From Myxococcota bacterium (GTDB lineage Bacteria > Myxococcota_C > UBA6777), in NCBI GenBank assembly GCA_023150835.1, contig JAKLKB010000008.1:1-64000 (forward strand): DNA of 64,000 nt, given 5' to 3'. The position numbers and the translations under genes are program-made. The notes under the pieces were generated by a model, which saw only the letters and a program-made list of their open reading frames with translations, was not told the DNA's origin and made no database searches. Positions 1-9,131 of this stretch are shown here, piece after piece (within the stretch, counting starts at the first letter, position 1; each line of letters begins with the position of its first letter).

Positions 1-205
1 GTGCGGGAGGTGGAGCGGAAAAGGCGGGAGCAACGGGCTGTGCGGGAGGTGGAGAGGAAAAGGCGGATGCAACGGGCTGTGCGGGAGGAGGAGCGGAAAA
101 GGCGGATGCAACGGGTTGTGCGGGAGGCGGAGCGGAAAAGGCGGGAGCAGCGGGTTGTGCGGGAGGTGGAGAGGAAAAGGCGGATGCAGCGGGTTGTGCG
201 GGCGG
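1..205 (-). repeat. 39-bp in-frame minisatellite
   Basis: Units begin at 1, 40, 79, 118, 157 and (degenerating) 196, each starting gtgcgggagg on the + strand. They encode a 13-residue Pro/Ala repeat in the minus-strand gene. Unit-to-unit differences are mostly single bases, so the array has expanded recently or is being homogenised. It continues past the window edge. Confidence 0.9.
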
Positions 206-886
206 GGGTTGAGGCGCGAGATCGGACATGGAGACAGCCGTCATCTCGGCGGGGGGTTTGGGGGCAGTGAGCGCGGGTGAAGGAGTGGTTGGGGGGATGG
301 CGGGGGTTGCGGAGAGAGCATCGATCGGTGGGAGAGGGGCCGAAAATACGGGAACCTCGGGTTCTGGTGTGGTGGATGGTGGCGGTGGGGCTTGTTGAGC
401 GAGGCGGGCTTGAAGTGCGCTTTGTAGGGAGCCGTCGTCTGTGATGGTTTGTGCATTTTCGATGGCGGATCTTGACGTGGCAGAGGGCGCAACGACGGGT
501 TCGACTTCTTCGGCACGAGCGGCGAGGGTATCAGGAGAAGAAGCCGAGGGGATGGGGAAGTCAAACACGGGTGAATCAAAGGCGAGGGTTTGTCCGCCAA
601 GCGCAGCGGCAGAGACGATCGCGGCAGCTTCGGCAACGGGTTGAGATGAGGGAGATATCTGGTGTTTGGGGGCGGGCCGAACTTCGTAGATGCGCCCCGT
701 TTTGGTGTCTGTGACGCGGATCTGTTCGTCGTCCATGATATCGCATGTGATGTTGCGAACATTGTTGTCATCGCCGACCTGCTTGAGTCCGTTGCGCAAG
801 GCCAAAAGCCAGTTAGGCGCTTCGATCACAAGTTTTCGGAACTCGCCGGGATGGTGGGGTTGGGGAACCTGAACTTCAAACTGCAT
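1..886 (-). CDS. Pro/Ala-repeat protein with conserved N-terminal domain (3' end beyond window)
   Basis: The start is the ATG at 886, with GGAGG about 8 bases upstream. The first ~70 residues form a compact domain (starts MQFEVQVPQ, contains NWLLALRNGLKQVG, then DIMDDEQIRVTDTKTGRIYEV). It resembles, from memory, N-terminal domains of some myxobacterial GAF-type or motility-related proteins; this is a family-level impression and not a firm assignment. Residues ~75-220 are a disordered Pro/Ala/Ser/Thr-rich linker. The rest, down to base 1, is a tandem 13-residue repeat (PPPAQPVASAFSA type, 39-bp units), at least five copies. The C-terminal domain that would define the function lies outside the window. 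No signal peptide or membrane segment is visible, so it is probably cytoplasmic. Confidence 0.7.
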   Translation of the reverse strand, partial: MQFEVQVPQPHHPGEFRKLVIEAPNWLLALRNGLKQVGDDNNVRNITCDIMDDEQIRVTDTKTGRIYEVRPAPKHQISPSSQPVAEAAAIVSAAALGGQTLAFDSPVFDFPIPSASSPDTLAARAEEVEPVVAPSATSRSAIENAQTITDDGSLQSALQARLAQQAPPPPSTTPEPEVPVFSAPLPPIDALSATPAIPPTTPSPALTAPKPPAEMTAVSMSDLAPQPPPAQPAASAFSSPPPAQPAAPAFSAPPPAQPVASAFSAPPPAQPVASAFSSPPPAQPVAPAFSAPPPA

Positions 887-1037
887 CGCGCAGACCTCCG
901 TAAGAAAACAAGCTGTTTCGGTCGGGCATTCATCGTGGACGCTAACAAAGAAGGCAGCAGTTGTCAATTGCGCAGGTTCGATGGGCGGGGCGAGATTTCT
1001 TTGGGGCGAATCTTCAGAGGACAGGAGTTGTTGGGTA

Positions 1038-1766
1038 TCAAAGGCGGTGGTTGGGGAGAGTAAGGGCAAAGCGTCCGATGGTCCAAAGGATCTTGGAACC
1101 TGCGCCGATCACTCCTTTGAGGGTGCCGGAGACTTTGGATTGTCCGATACGGACGCGGTAGCGGACAGGGACTTCGAGGATGCGCAGACCTGCGAGGACA
1201 GCTTTGATTTGCATCTCGACGGTCCATCCGTAGTTTCGGTCCCGCATATCGAGGATATCGAGAGCCTCGCGTCGGATGGCGCGAAACGGTCCAAGATCCG
1301 TGAAGGTGTGTCCCCAACGCAAGGCAATGAGGTGGGTAGCGAGCCGATTTCCGAAGCGGGCTTGGGGGGGGAGTGCGCCTTGTTCGCGGGTTCCTTGTTC
1401 GCGTGAGCCGAGGGTGAGATCGGCTTGTTGATGGACAAGTGGATCGAGCAACAGCGCGCACTCTTCGGGATAATCGCTGTAGTCCCCATCGAGGAAGACG
1501 ATGTATCGGGTTTCTGGCGGGAGAGCGGCAAGGCCACGCAGACAGGCGGCACCATAGCCGCGTTCGGGTTCGTAGTAGACTTCGGCTCCGTGGGCTTGTG
1601 CGATCTGGGGCGAGCCATCGTGACTGCCGTTGTCTACGACGATGACGCGATCCACCCGATCGCGAGGGATATCGTCGAGGACTTTGCCGATGCTTTGGGC
1701 TTCGTTGAGTACGGGGATGATGGCGACGGTGTGGGCGGGAGTGCGGCGAAACGCAGAAGGTGGCAT
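1038..1766 (-). CDS. Glycosyltransferase family 2, dolichyl-phosphate-glucose/mannose synthase-like
   Basis: A 242-residue GT-A enzyme that should transfer a sugar from a nucleotide-sugar to a polyprenyl phosphate or similar acceptor on the inner face of the membrane. Visible motifs are the N-terminal strand IIPVLNEAQSIG (16-27), the nucleotide-binding VVDNGSHDG (43-51), EPERGYGAACLRGL (66-79) typical of the DPM1-like subgroup, the metal-binding DGD (93-95) and GSREQGT. No C-terminal membrane domain follows, so this is the short soluble form. AAGGAG lies upstream of the ATG. It is divergent from the flavoprotein gene at 1961. The exact sugar and acceptor cannot be read from sequence. Confidence 0.9.
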   Translation of the reverse strand: MPPSAFRRTPAHTVAIIPVLNEAQSIGKVLDDIPRDRVDRVIVVDNGSHDGSPQIAQAHGAEVYYEPERGYGAACLRGLAALPPETRYIVFLDGDYSDYPEECALLLDPLVHQQADLTLGSREQGTREQGALPPQARFGNRLATHLIALRWGHTFTDLGPFRAIRREALDILDMRDRNYGWTVEMQIKAVLAGLRILEVPVRYRVRIGQSKVSGTLKGVIGAGSKILWTIGRFALTLPNHRL

Positions 1767-1960
1767 AAATCAAAGCTCCTTGGGGGGTGAATTCTTGTCT
1801 TCGTTTTGAAACGTGGACGGCACAAGCGACGACAAGGATGTATCGCGCGTCGATCGATTGCGTTGGGTGAAGATATCGCGCAGTCTGGGCGTGTCTTTTT
1901 CAAGAGAGTGTCCCACAAGGGGGTTTTGGTGCGCAAGAAGCGAAAGCGCAAGGAGGTTGG

Positions 1961-4381
1961 ATGAGTCGTTCGTCGTTGTGGTTTCGGCTGCCGTGGTTGG
2001 GCCGCTATTTTCGATGGTTGGAGGCGGATGCGCCAAACGGGTCGGTGGAGCGATACCCGATATTGGGGGAGAACGGAGAGAGCAGCATCCCGGGGATCTA
2101 CATCGCGGGCGATTTGACGGGGATCCCGTTGTTAAAGTTTGCGGCGGAGGGCGGATCGGGCTTGGTGCATCAGATCGCGCAAGATATGGGGTTTCGCAAA
2201 GACCAAACAGCCCGAAGTTCGGAAGTTTATGATCTGGTGATTGTGGGAGCGGGGATCGCGGGTTGTGCGGCAGGTTTGGAAGCGAAAGCGCTCGGCCTTC
2301 GTTTTTTGATCTTGGAGGCAGATCGGGCGTTTTCGACGATCCATAACTTTCCGACAGGCAAGCCGATTTATACCTACCCTGAGACGTTGGTGCAGCAGGC
2401 TCGTTTGAAGACGGTGGGCGACAACAAAGAGCGGTTGTTGGCGCACTTAGAAGGGCAGATCGCGGGGGCGTCTTTGCCGATCGAGACGGCGTATGTCAAG
2501 GGGATATCGGGCCATAAAGGGGCTTTTTTGGTCGAAGCCGAAGGCAAGGCTTACAAGGCGCTGCGGGTGTTGGTGGCGATCGGAAAAAGTGGAAACGCCC
2601 GAAAACTTGATGTGATGGGAGAAGATCTGCCCAAGGTGTACAATCGCTTGATCGATCCAAAGGACTTTGCAGGGCAGCGGGTGTTGGTGGTGGGGGGAGG
2701 AGATAGCGCGTTAGAAGCGGCGCTATTGTTAAGCGAGCAAGCGGGAACAACGGTGACGCTGTCGTATCGGGGCGAAGCGCTTTCGCGCCCCAAGCCAGAA
2801 AATCAGCAGGCGATCCAACAAGCCGAAAAAGACGGAAAGGTCGAGTTGTTGTTGGGATCGAAGGTTCAAGAAGTTCGTGCCGATGCGGTCGATATCGAGG
2901 TGCAGGGGGTGAAGCGTGCGTTGCCCAACGATGCGGTGTTGGTGCAGATCGGAAAAGAGTTGCCGATCGCGTTCTTTTCGCGTTCTGAGATCGCGATGGA
3001 AAGGACGTGGGATCTGGAGCGGGTGGTGATGTTTTTGGCGCTGTTGTTTGGGTCGGGGGTGATCTATTTCGGCAAGGACGCAAGCGTGATCCCGGGAGGA
3101 GGTGTGTGGAGCGGGTTGTGGGAGGCTCCGATGTATTCTTTTCGGCAGATCGGGATGTTTCATCAACCTTGGAGTTGGAAGGGTGGGATCTTGGGGTTGA
3201 TGGCGTGGATATCTTTGCTTGGGCTGATCGTGACGGGAGGATGGACGCTTGGGATTGTTGCGAGAAAAAGTGCGCAGTTTTTTTCAACGCGATGGAAGGC
3301 GTTTAAAGCGGTGTACTTTCTCGGGGTCGCGTTGATGGTGAGCGCGGTGTACATCAGCGAGTTTTATGTTGGGGTGCAGCTTCTTGGGAAGAAGATGTCG
3401 TTTTGGTACACCTTTTTGTATTCGCTGACGATCTTGATCTTTGGTGTGCGGCGGATCGTGGTCCGCAAGACGCGCTACATCACGCTTCAAACCACTTCGT
3501 TGATCTTGATCCAGATCATCCCGTTATTTTTGTTGCCGGAGCTGCTGTTGCCTTGGATGAATCAGGCAGGGAGCTTGCCACAAAGCCTCAAAGCGCACTT
3601 GTTTCCGGGGGATTCGTTTTGGCGGTCGTATGGCTTTGTGTTGGCGTGGCCGTTGTTTGTGTGGAACTTGATCATCGGGCAACCGACGACGGCTTGGTTG
3701 GTGATCTCGTTGGTGCAGACCTTTGTTTTGATTCCGTTGTTGGTGTGGAAGTGGGGAAAAGGCGCGTATTGCGGCTGGATCTGTTCTTGTGGCGGGCTGG
3801 CGGAGACTTTGGGGGATGAGCATCGAACCACCGCGTGGCATGGGCCGATGTCCCGTTCGTTTGAACATGTCGGTCAGGTGGTGTTGTTTGTGGCGTTGGG
3901 GTTGACGGCGTGGAATCTTGTGGCTCCAAGCGCGGGGGGAGCGGTTCTGAGCCATCTTCGTGAGGGCTACAAGGTGATCGTGGATGTGATCATGGCGGGT
4001 GTTTTGGGGGTGGGGGTATACTTCTTTTTGAGTGGGCGCTTTTGGTGTCGTTTCCTTTGCCCGCTGGCGGCGTTGATGCACATCTATACGCGTTTTAGCC
4101 GCTATCGCATCTTTTCGGATAAGAAAAAATGTATCTCTTGTGGAGAGTGTACCCGCGCCTGCCACATGGGCATCGACGTGATGAATTATGCCAACAAGGG
4201 CGTTCCGATGGACAACTACGAGTGTGTTCGTTGCTCGGCGTGTGTCTATGTTTGCCCCGTCCAATGTTTGAATTTTGGCGAGATGAAGGGCGGAAAAGGT
4301 GTTGCAGCGTTGCTTGGACTACGCGAAGAAAAGGCCGAAAACCTGATCTCTTCGGAAACCATCCAAAAGCAGCTTCAATAG
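1961..4381 (+). CDS. Permuted FAD/NAD(P) oxidoreductase fused to membrane polyferredoxin (NapH/NosR-like)
   Basis: An 806-residue fusion; the ATG at 1961 follows AGGAGG. Residues ~44-77 (IPGIYIAGDLTGIPLLKF) are the segment normally found at the C-terminus of thioredoxin-reductase-like flavoproteins, here placed first. A Rossmann FAD motif VIVGAGIAGCAAG follows at ~93-105, then an NAD(P) motif VLVVGGGDSALEAA near 243. No CxxC redox pair is visible after the FAD motif. From ~345 there are several membrane helices, then YCGWICSCGG, FWCRFLCPLA, and two 4Fe-4S clusters (CISCGECTRAC 724-734; CVRCSACVYVCPVQC ~755-769). Known relatives pass electrons between pyridine nucleotide and the membrane; the partner here is unknown. 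The C-terminus resembles NapH/NosR/RdxA polyferredoxins. Confidence 0.85.
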   Translation: MSRSSLWFRLPWLGRYFRWLEADAPNGSVERYPILGENGESSIPGIYIAGDLTGIPLLKFAAEGGSGLVHQIAQDMGFRKDQTARSSEVYDLVIVGAGIAGCAAGLEAKALGLRFLILEADRAFSTIHNFPTGKPIYTYPETLVQQARLKTVGDNKERLLAHLEGQIAGASLPIETAYVKGISGHKGAFLVEAEGKAYKALRVLVAIGKSGNARKLDVMGEDLPKVYNRLIDPKDFAGQRVLVVGGGDSALEAALLLSEQAGTTVTLSYRGEALSRPKPENQQAIQQAEKDGKVELLLGSKVQEVRADAVDIEVQGVKRALPNDAVLVQIGKELPIAFFSRSEIAMERTWDLERVVMFLALLFGSGVIYFGKDASVIPGGGVWSGLWEAPMYSFRQIGMFHQPWSWKGGILGLMAWISLLGLIVTGGWTLGIVARKSAQFFSTRWKAFKAVYFLGVALMVSAVYISEFYVGVQLLGKKMSFWYTFLYSLTILIFGVRRIVVRKTRYITLQTTSLILIQIIPLFLLPELLLPWMNQAGSLPQSLKAHLFPGDSFWRSYGFVLAWPLFVWNLIIGQPTTAWLVISLVQTFVLIPLLVWKWGKGAYCGWICSCGGLAETLGDEHRTTAWHGPMSRSFEHVGQVVLFVALGLTAWNLVAPSAGGAVLSHLREGYKVIVDVIMAGVLGVGVYFFLSGRFWCRFLCPLAALMHIYTRFSRYRIFSDKKKCISCGECTRACHMGIDVMNYANKGVPMDNYECVRCSACVYVCPVQCLNFGEMKGGKGVAALLGLREEKAENLISSETIQKQLQ

Positions 4382-4388
4382 GGAAGGA

Positions 4389-5618
4389 TCAGGAGATCGG
4401 GGTGGCTTGGAGTTGCTCAAACGCGGGGATCTGGCCGATGAGAGGGCGGGCATATTCGAGGAAGGCGGGGGTCACATCGTTGTGTGCGTTGTTGATCCAT
4501 TCGTCGGGCATGTGGCGAACCTTGCCACCGATCTTGGAGATATCTGTTTCGAGGAAGTATTCGACGACGTAGTTTCCGATGCGGCGCATACAGACAGAGC
4601 CGCTTTGTCCGAGTCCACAAGCGAACTGGACGGCTTTTTGGCCGACTTCACGGGCTTCGCGTTGGTCGACTTCGGAGACGCATCCCACAAAAGAGCGTTG
4701 GAGATAGCCGAAGGTGTCGCCGCGAACGCGCTTGAGTTGGAGTTTTTCGGTGATCAAGGAGACAAGGGTATCGGCGAGTGCTCCGCCACCAAGGCGGGGG
4801 TGGCCGAAGGAATCGCGGGGGACTTCTTGGCCTTGTTGTTCAAAGATCGAGACGATCATCGGCTTGGGTTTGCCCTTGCTGTCGAGCTCGCTCCAAACCC
4901 CCTCGCTGAGGGCGATAATGCAGCGCCCGTGTTGGTCGTACACGCGGCGAACATCTTGGAGGAAGCTGTCCACAACGAACTGTTTTTCGGGAACATAGAT
5001 CAGATGGGGTCCATCGTCGGGATAGCGGCGCGCAAGTGCCGAAGCTGCCGTCAAAAAGCCAGCGCTGCGGCCCATGATCACCGCGAGATAAACGCCCGGG
5101 AGTGCGCGGTTATCGAGGTTTGCCCCTGCGAAGGCTTGGGCGACAAAACGCGCAGCCGAGCCAAATCCGGGGGTGTGATCGGTGACGGTTAGGTCGTTGT
5201 CGATGGTCTTGGGGATGTGGACCACGCGCATCTCATATGCGGCTTGTTGGGCGTATTCGCCGATGATCTTGACGGTTTCAGAAGAATCATTTCCACCGAT
5301 ATAAAAGAAGTAGCGGATATCACGGGCTTTCATCTGTTCAAAGAGTTTTTGGCAGTAGGCGGCGTCGGGTTTGTCGCGGGTCGAAAGTAGCGCAGCCGAT
5401 GGGGTTTGGGCGATGGCCTCGAGGTTTGCGTGCGTCGTTGCGCGCAAGTCCACCAATGTTCCGTCGCGCAAACCCCGTACACCGTGCAGCGCCCCGTAGA
5501 TCTGCTTGATCTGTGGATACCGTGTGGCTTCAAGGACAGCCCCCACAAGGCTTTGGTTGATGACGGCGGTGGGGCCGCCCCCTTGCGCAATCACCATATT
5601 CCCTTCAAGGATAGACAC
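4389..5618 (-). CDS. pfp: 6-phosphofructokinase, pyrophosphate-dependent type
   Basis: A 409-residue member of the phosphofructokinase A family, which phosphorylates fructose-6-phosphate in glycolysis. The start is a GTG at 5618 with GGAGG 6-7 bases upstream. Visible signatures are the N-terminal GGGPTAVINQS, the phosphoryl-donor site GGNDSSET, and the catalytic PKTIDND. Asp after GGN and Lys in PKTIDND are the residues that separate PPi-dependent from ATP-dependent enzymes (ATP enzymes have Gly at both), so a reversible PPi enzyme is inferred. MGRSAGFLTA and the C-terminal fold are intact. The stop is 7 bases from the convergent flavoprotein gene. With glgC and the GH57 enzyme it fits a glycogen/glycolysis set. 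Confidence 0.92.
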   Translation of the reverse strand: MSILEGNMVIAQGGGPTAVINQSLVGAVLEATRYPQIKQIYGALHGVRGLRDGTLVDLRATTHANLEAIAQTPSAALLSTRDKPDAAYCQKLFEQMKARDIRYFFYIGGNDSSETVKIIGEYAQQAAYEMRVVHIPKTIDNDLTVTDHTPGFGSAARFVAQAFAGANLDNRALPGVYLAVIMGRSAGFLTAASALARRYPDDGPHLIYVPEKQFVVDSFLQDVRRVYDQHGRCIIALSEGVWSELDSKGKPKPMIVSIFEQQGQEVPRDSFGHPRLGGGALADTLVSLITEKLQLKRVRGDTFGYLQRSFVGCVSEVDQREAREVGQKAVQFACGLGQSGSVCMRRIGNYVVEYFLETDISKIGGKVRHMPDEWINNAHNDVTPAFLEYARPLIGQIPAFEQLQATPIS

Positions 5619-5968
5619 GTCGCACCTCCGAATCTGTTGTGGAGAATTGAAGCTTTATTCGACAGGATAGGACAAGGGCTTGTATAACGACACCCATGTG
5701 TGCATCATCACAAACACGCGAGAAGAGACGCGTTGTGGTGTGTTGCCTGTATGCGTGTGGAGAAGCCGCTTTCTCGCGGAAGAAACAGGCAGAACAGATA
5801 GCAGGGCAGAACGGAAAAAACAAGCCTCTCGTTGTCTCGCTGCTTGGTTGAAGACTCCATCGCGAACCCGCGCAAGATGGGTTTGTTCCGTAGAAGTTCA
5901 GAGGTTGTGATCGTCGTTTTCTCGTATGACCGAGGGATGCGGCGCGCATCGAGTAGCTGAGGTGAGAG
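5619..5968. other. Divergent intergenic region, 350 bp
   Basis: It lies between the phosphofructokinase gene (minus) and the 988-residue orphan gene (plus). Short frames on both strands look like shadows with no domain character. A weak sigma70-like pair on the + strand (TCGACA at 5659, TATAAC at 5683, 18-base spacer) may be a promoter; confidence in it is low. By eye, G/C strand composition flips across this region. Confidence 0.4.
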
Positions 5969-8935
5969 ATGCAAGTTCAGCCCACAAGTCGAAAGACGGG
6001 AGCTGTGTGGCGTTCCCAAGAGGGTTTTCGGACACTCAAGGGGGGGCAGTTTTCAGAAGAACGAAACCACCGCATAGAGATCGAAGGGCTGCTGCCCGAA
6101 GATCAACTCGTTTTGCAAGCTGCGACCGAGCTTTTGCGCCTACTTTTTCCCCAAGAAGAGTGGGGGGCATGGAGCGTAGAGATCGTCGAAGGTCATGATC
6201 GTCTTGCGGAGGTCATTTCCGAAGAACAGACCTTGCTGGTGGATCGGTTGGCTTTGGCGGATCTAACGCTGTTAAGTTGGGAGTTGTATTCGGCTTGGCT
6301 GCAACACGTCCTTCACGAAGAACAAGGGTGGTTACAGCCCGAAGAGATCGCCTTGTTTGCGTTGTGGGTTCAGCTACGGTGGTTTCAACAAGAAGGGACG
6401 CGCTGGCAAGAGCAGCTTTTTGTGGCTTTGCGGCAGCTCCCCGTCGATACGGGGCTTTTAGAGCATCTCTTGTGGTCTTTGCTTTCCGATGCACGCGCTG
6501 CACGCTTGCGCCTGAGTCTGGCGGGGACGTGGCCCGATGTGGATCCTTTTGTGTCGCACCGCAGCGCCGAAGATCGTTTGTGGCAAGTGGCCGCACAAGC
6601 CCTCGCCCAAAAATGGGGACGCGCACCGCTTTCGCCCGAACAATGGGCTGTTCGACGCGAACGTTTTCAAAAACTCAAAAAGCAGTGGGATATCCGCTCA
6701 AGTCTTCCGTGGGAAACGGTTGCGGGGGCTTTGTGTAGCGTCTTGGCTCGCTTTGTTTATGAGATCCCCCCTCAAGCCAGCAGTACAGACCGCCGCTTGA
6801 ATCTGTTTCGCTTGTGCGTCGAAAAGAGCCTTGAACACGAAGAACTGCGGCTCTTTCCGCACGAGTGGCCGCGCCTTTCTCTTGCGGTCCTCGATCCCCA
6901 ACGCCACCCGCGCATCCATCTTGCGCTGTCTCACTTTCTGGCGATTCATCCGCAGTTGGGGGCCGAAGCCTTGTGGTCTATCCGCAAGGATGAAAGCCTT
7001 CTCGCGCAGCTTGCGATCCAAAATCAACTGAGCGATCAAGACGATCGCTTTTTTCGCCAAGCCACACATCTTCAAGCCATCTGGCGCGATATCCTCCATC
7101 GCAATGCTTCCCAAGATTGGGCGGCATGTCTGCTCTTTGATGCCCTTGAAAAGCACATCGCCACCATCCAAAAAGACCAAGATCTGTTCTTTGAAGTCGT
7201 CCTCTACAACGGTCCTGACCCCGATCAAGGGCCTCTTCCCCAAGCCAACAGCACCCAAACGCTCTGTGAACTTCTCTGGGTGCTTTCTCAATCGCCCCTT
7301 GTCGTTCTTCGCCGTTTGTACCCGAAATCACGCGATCAACAACACGCCTCGCATCTTCGCTGGCCGCTGTTGCGCCAGCATCTTCGGCGGTTTGTCCATC
7401 TCGCACCACCCGTCTTGTTGCGTCTGCTCGAACAACTCGAAGAAGAACGCCAACAGCGCGAACAAGACACGCCTCTGCCCGCACATCTCCACATCGACGC
7501 TGATCCTGATATCCCGCAACAAGATCTACATGGGCGGGTACTTCCGCTGTTTTCGCGCCCTGAGCTTCAACAGTACCGATGGATCGACCTCGAACGAACG
7601 ACTCACCTTCGGATCGTTCATCTTGATCGTTGTCTCAAACGCAGCAGCGGCCAGTTGCGAGAACAACGCTTCTTTAGTTCTTTTCTTCTGTTCTTTAAAC
7701 AATCCGAAGACCTCCACGAAGGCCAATGGAACGAACTGGCCTTGTGGATCGACAAGGATCTTGATCTCAGCAAAGCCAGTCAAAAGAAAAGTCTTGCGCC
7801 CACGATCCGAGGTTTGCTGCTCGAAGATGGCTTGTGGGAACGCACCTACCGCTATCAGTTCCTTTCGATGGACCAATTGCTTCAAAAGTTGCAGCCCACC
7901 CACCAAGAATGGCGCGCTTTGTTGGAGATGCTTGCGGACGAATATCGACCCTTGCTCGAAGAACGCGTCCAAGAAGTCTTGGCGTTGCAGTATTACCTCG
8001 GGCGCGAACGCTATCTCGGCCATCAGTCCTTGACAGGGACGCTGTACGCCGAACATACACACCCGATCTTGCGCCTCTCTTTGGACGACTTTGAAGGGAT
8101 CAAACAACAACTCGCCGCAGAATCGGTCGAGCAAGGCATCCAACATTTTCTTCATACACAACTCCAAGACACCCGTTCTTGGTCCAGCGCGCACCAATCC
8201 ATCGCCCAGCAAGTCAGCCAATATACGCTGCTGCTTCACCTCGCCACCAACGCTCTTTTTCTTCAACCACCCCCCGCACAAAATGCGCAAAGATGGTGTT
8301 GGGATGTTCTTCAGCGATGGGTTGAACAAGCCGATGAATGGGAACCCATCGCGCTTGATCCGCAACACTGGCTGCGAGACAATGCCCAACTGATCAAACG
8401 CCTTGAGCGTGTCTATCCTGCCCGTGCGATCGAGCTTGTGGGATTCTTTCTTCAACAAATCCATCCCCAACATCGGATCGTCCAGCGCCTCGTCCAATCG
8501 CCTTTTGAAGAACAAGCAGCGGCTCCCGTCTTTAAGCCCATCCCAACAGGCCAAGATCTCTCGCGCAAGCGTGAGATGATCCCCTATCTCTCGGACTCCG
8601 AAGGCCATCTCTCTCCTGTGATGCTGTTGCAACTCTTCGGTCAGATCCCAAAACAACTTTTGCACAAAACTCTTGATACCGACGAAAAGCTACAAAGCTC
8701 ACTTCGCAAAGCCAGTCTGCTGTTGATCCAAAGCCAGCTCGACGAAGACGACGCTTATCACGCACTTGCAGACGTTCTCGAAGAACGTCAAGCCCGCCAA
8801 GCCACCCGTCAAGCCGAAGGTTCCACCGCCCGAGAAAGCCCCGTCAACCAAGAGCAGCCGCCCACAGAAGAACACTCCTCCAAAGAAGAGGTCCACAACC
8901 ACAGCAAGGTCCAAGAAAGCAGCCAGTCTTCGTGA
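5969..8935 (+). CDS. Large protein of unknown function (988 aa)
   Basis: The ATG at 5969 follows GAGGTGAGAG. I do not recognise a family. The protein is Leu/Gln/Glu/Trp-rich and mostly alpha-helical in character, with many WxxLL and LxxLLxxL stretches and no signal peptide, membrane helix or nucleotide-binding motif. The last ~80 residues are hydrophilic and low-complexity (Arg/Gln, then Pro/Glu, then Ser/Gln), probably disordered. Large helical proteins with degenerate Leu repeats include the tape-measure proteins of contractile injection systems, but the diagnostic N-terminal motif of that family was not seen and no sheath, tube or baseplate gene is nearby, so that idea is not adopted. The gene stands alone and is followed directly by a 15-bp tandem repeat. 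Confidence 0.75.
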   Translation: MQVQPTSRKTGAVWRSQEGFRTLKGGQFSEERNHRIEIEGLLPEDQLVLQAATELLRLLFPQEEWGAWSVEIVEGHDRLAEVISEEQTLLVDRLALADLTLLSWELYSAWLQHVLHEEQGWLQPEEIALFALWVQLRWFQQEGTRWQEQLFVALRQLPVDTGLLEHLLWSLLSDARAARLRLSLAGTWPDVDPFVSHRSAEDRLWQVAAQALAQKWGRAPLSPEQWAVRRERFQKLKKQWDIRSSLPWETVAGALCSVLARFVYEIPPQASSTDRRLNLFRLCVEKSLEHEELRLFPHEWPRLSLAVLDPQRHPRIHLALSHFLAIHPQLGAEALWSIRKDESLLAQLAIQNQLSDQDDRFFRQATHLQAIWRDILHRNASQDWAACLLFDALEKHIATIQKDQDLFFEVVLYNGPDPDQGPLPQANSTQTLCELLWVLSQSPLVVLRRLYPKSRDQQHASHLRWPLLRQHLRRFVHLAPPVLLRLLEQLEEERQQREQDTPLPAHLHIDADPDIPQQDLHGRVLPLFSRPELQQYRWIDLERTTHLRIVHLDRCLKRSSGQLREQRFFSSFLLFFKQSEDLHEGQWNELALWIDKDLDLSKASQKKSLAPTIRGLLLEDGLWERTYRYQFLSMDQLLQKLQPTHQEWRALLEMLADEYRPLLEERVQEVLALQYYLGRERYLGHQSLTGTLYAEHTHPILRLSLDDFEGIKQQLAAESVEQGIQHFLHTQLQDTRSWSSAHQSIAQQVSQYTLLLHLATNALFLQPPPAQNAQRWCWDVLQRWVEQADEWEPIALDPQHWLRDNAQLIKRLERVYPARAIELVGFFLQQIHPQHRIVQRLVQSPFEEQAAAPVFKPIPTGQDLSRKREMIPYLSDSEGHLSPVMLLQLFGQIPKQLLHKTLDTDEKLQSSLRKASLLLIQSQLDEDDAYHALADVLEERQARQATRQAEGSTARESPVNQEQPPTEEHSSKEEVHNHSKVQESSQSS

Positions 8936-8996
8936 AGCGGGCCTTCGTCAAGTCGGCCTTCGTGATGTCGGCCTTCGTGATGTCGGCCTTCGTGAT
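8924..8996. repeat. 15-bp tandem repeat immediately after a stop codon
   Basis: Four to five units of GGCCTTCGTGATGTC, with the outer copies degenerate. The array begins inside the last codons of the 988-residue gene and runs through its stop at 8933-8935. Read in other frames it looks like a pentapeptide-repeat protein on either strand, but this is a by-product of the 15-base period. Confidence 0.85.
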
Positions 8997-9131
8997 ACAC
9001 GATGCCCCCCCACTTGCGCCCAAGAAAACAGTCCGCTCTCTTGAAACTCTTTGAAATAGCCCGCTGTTTCGAGCGATCGAGCTGCTGCGTTGAACTATCG
9101 AGCAAAACAACTAGACCAAGCGAGTTTCTCT

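Noticed and set aside
5605..6019. Short frames on both strands between phosphofructokinase and the orphan gene.
   Set aside because: Mutually overlapping shadows; the region is a divergent promoter zone.
5969..8935. Contractile-injection tape-measure protein.
   Set aside because: Size and Leu-rich helices fit loosely, but the typical N-terminal motif was not seen and no baseplate, sheath or tube gene is nearby.
8766..9110. Frames on both strands that look like pentapeptide-repeat proteins (ITKAD.. or GLRDV..).
   Set aside because: The pattern is produced by the 15-bp tandem array in every frame of period five; outside the array the frames show no coding character and one overlaps the end of the 988-residue gene.
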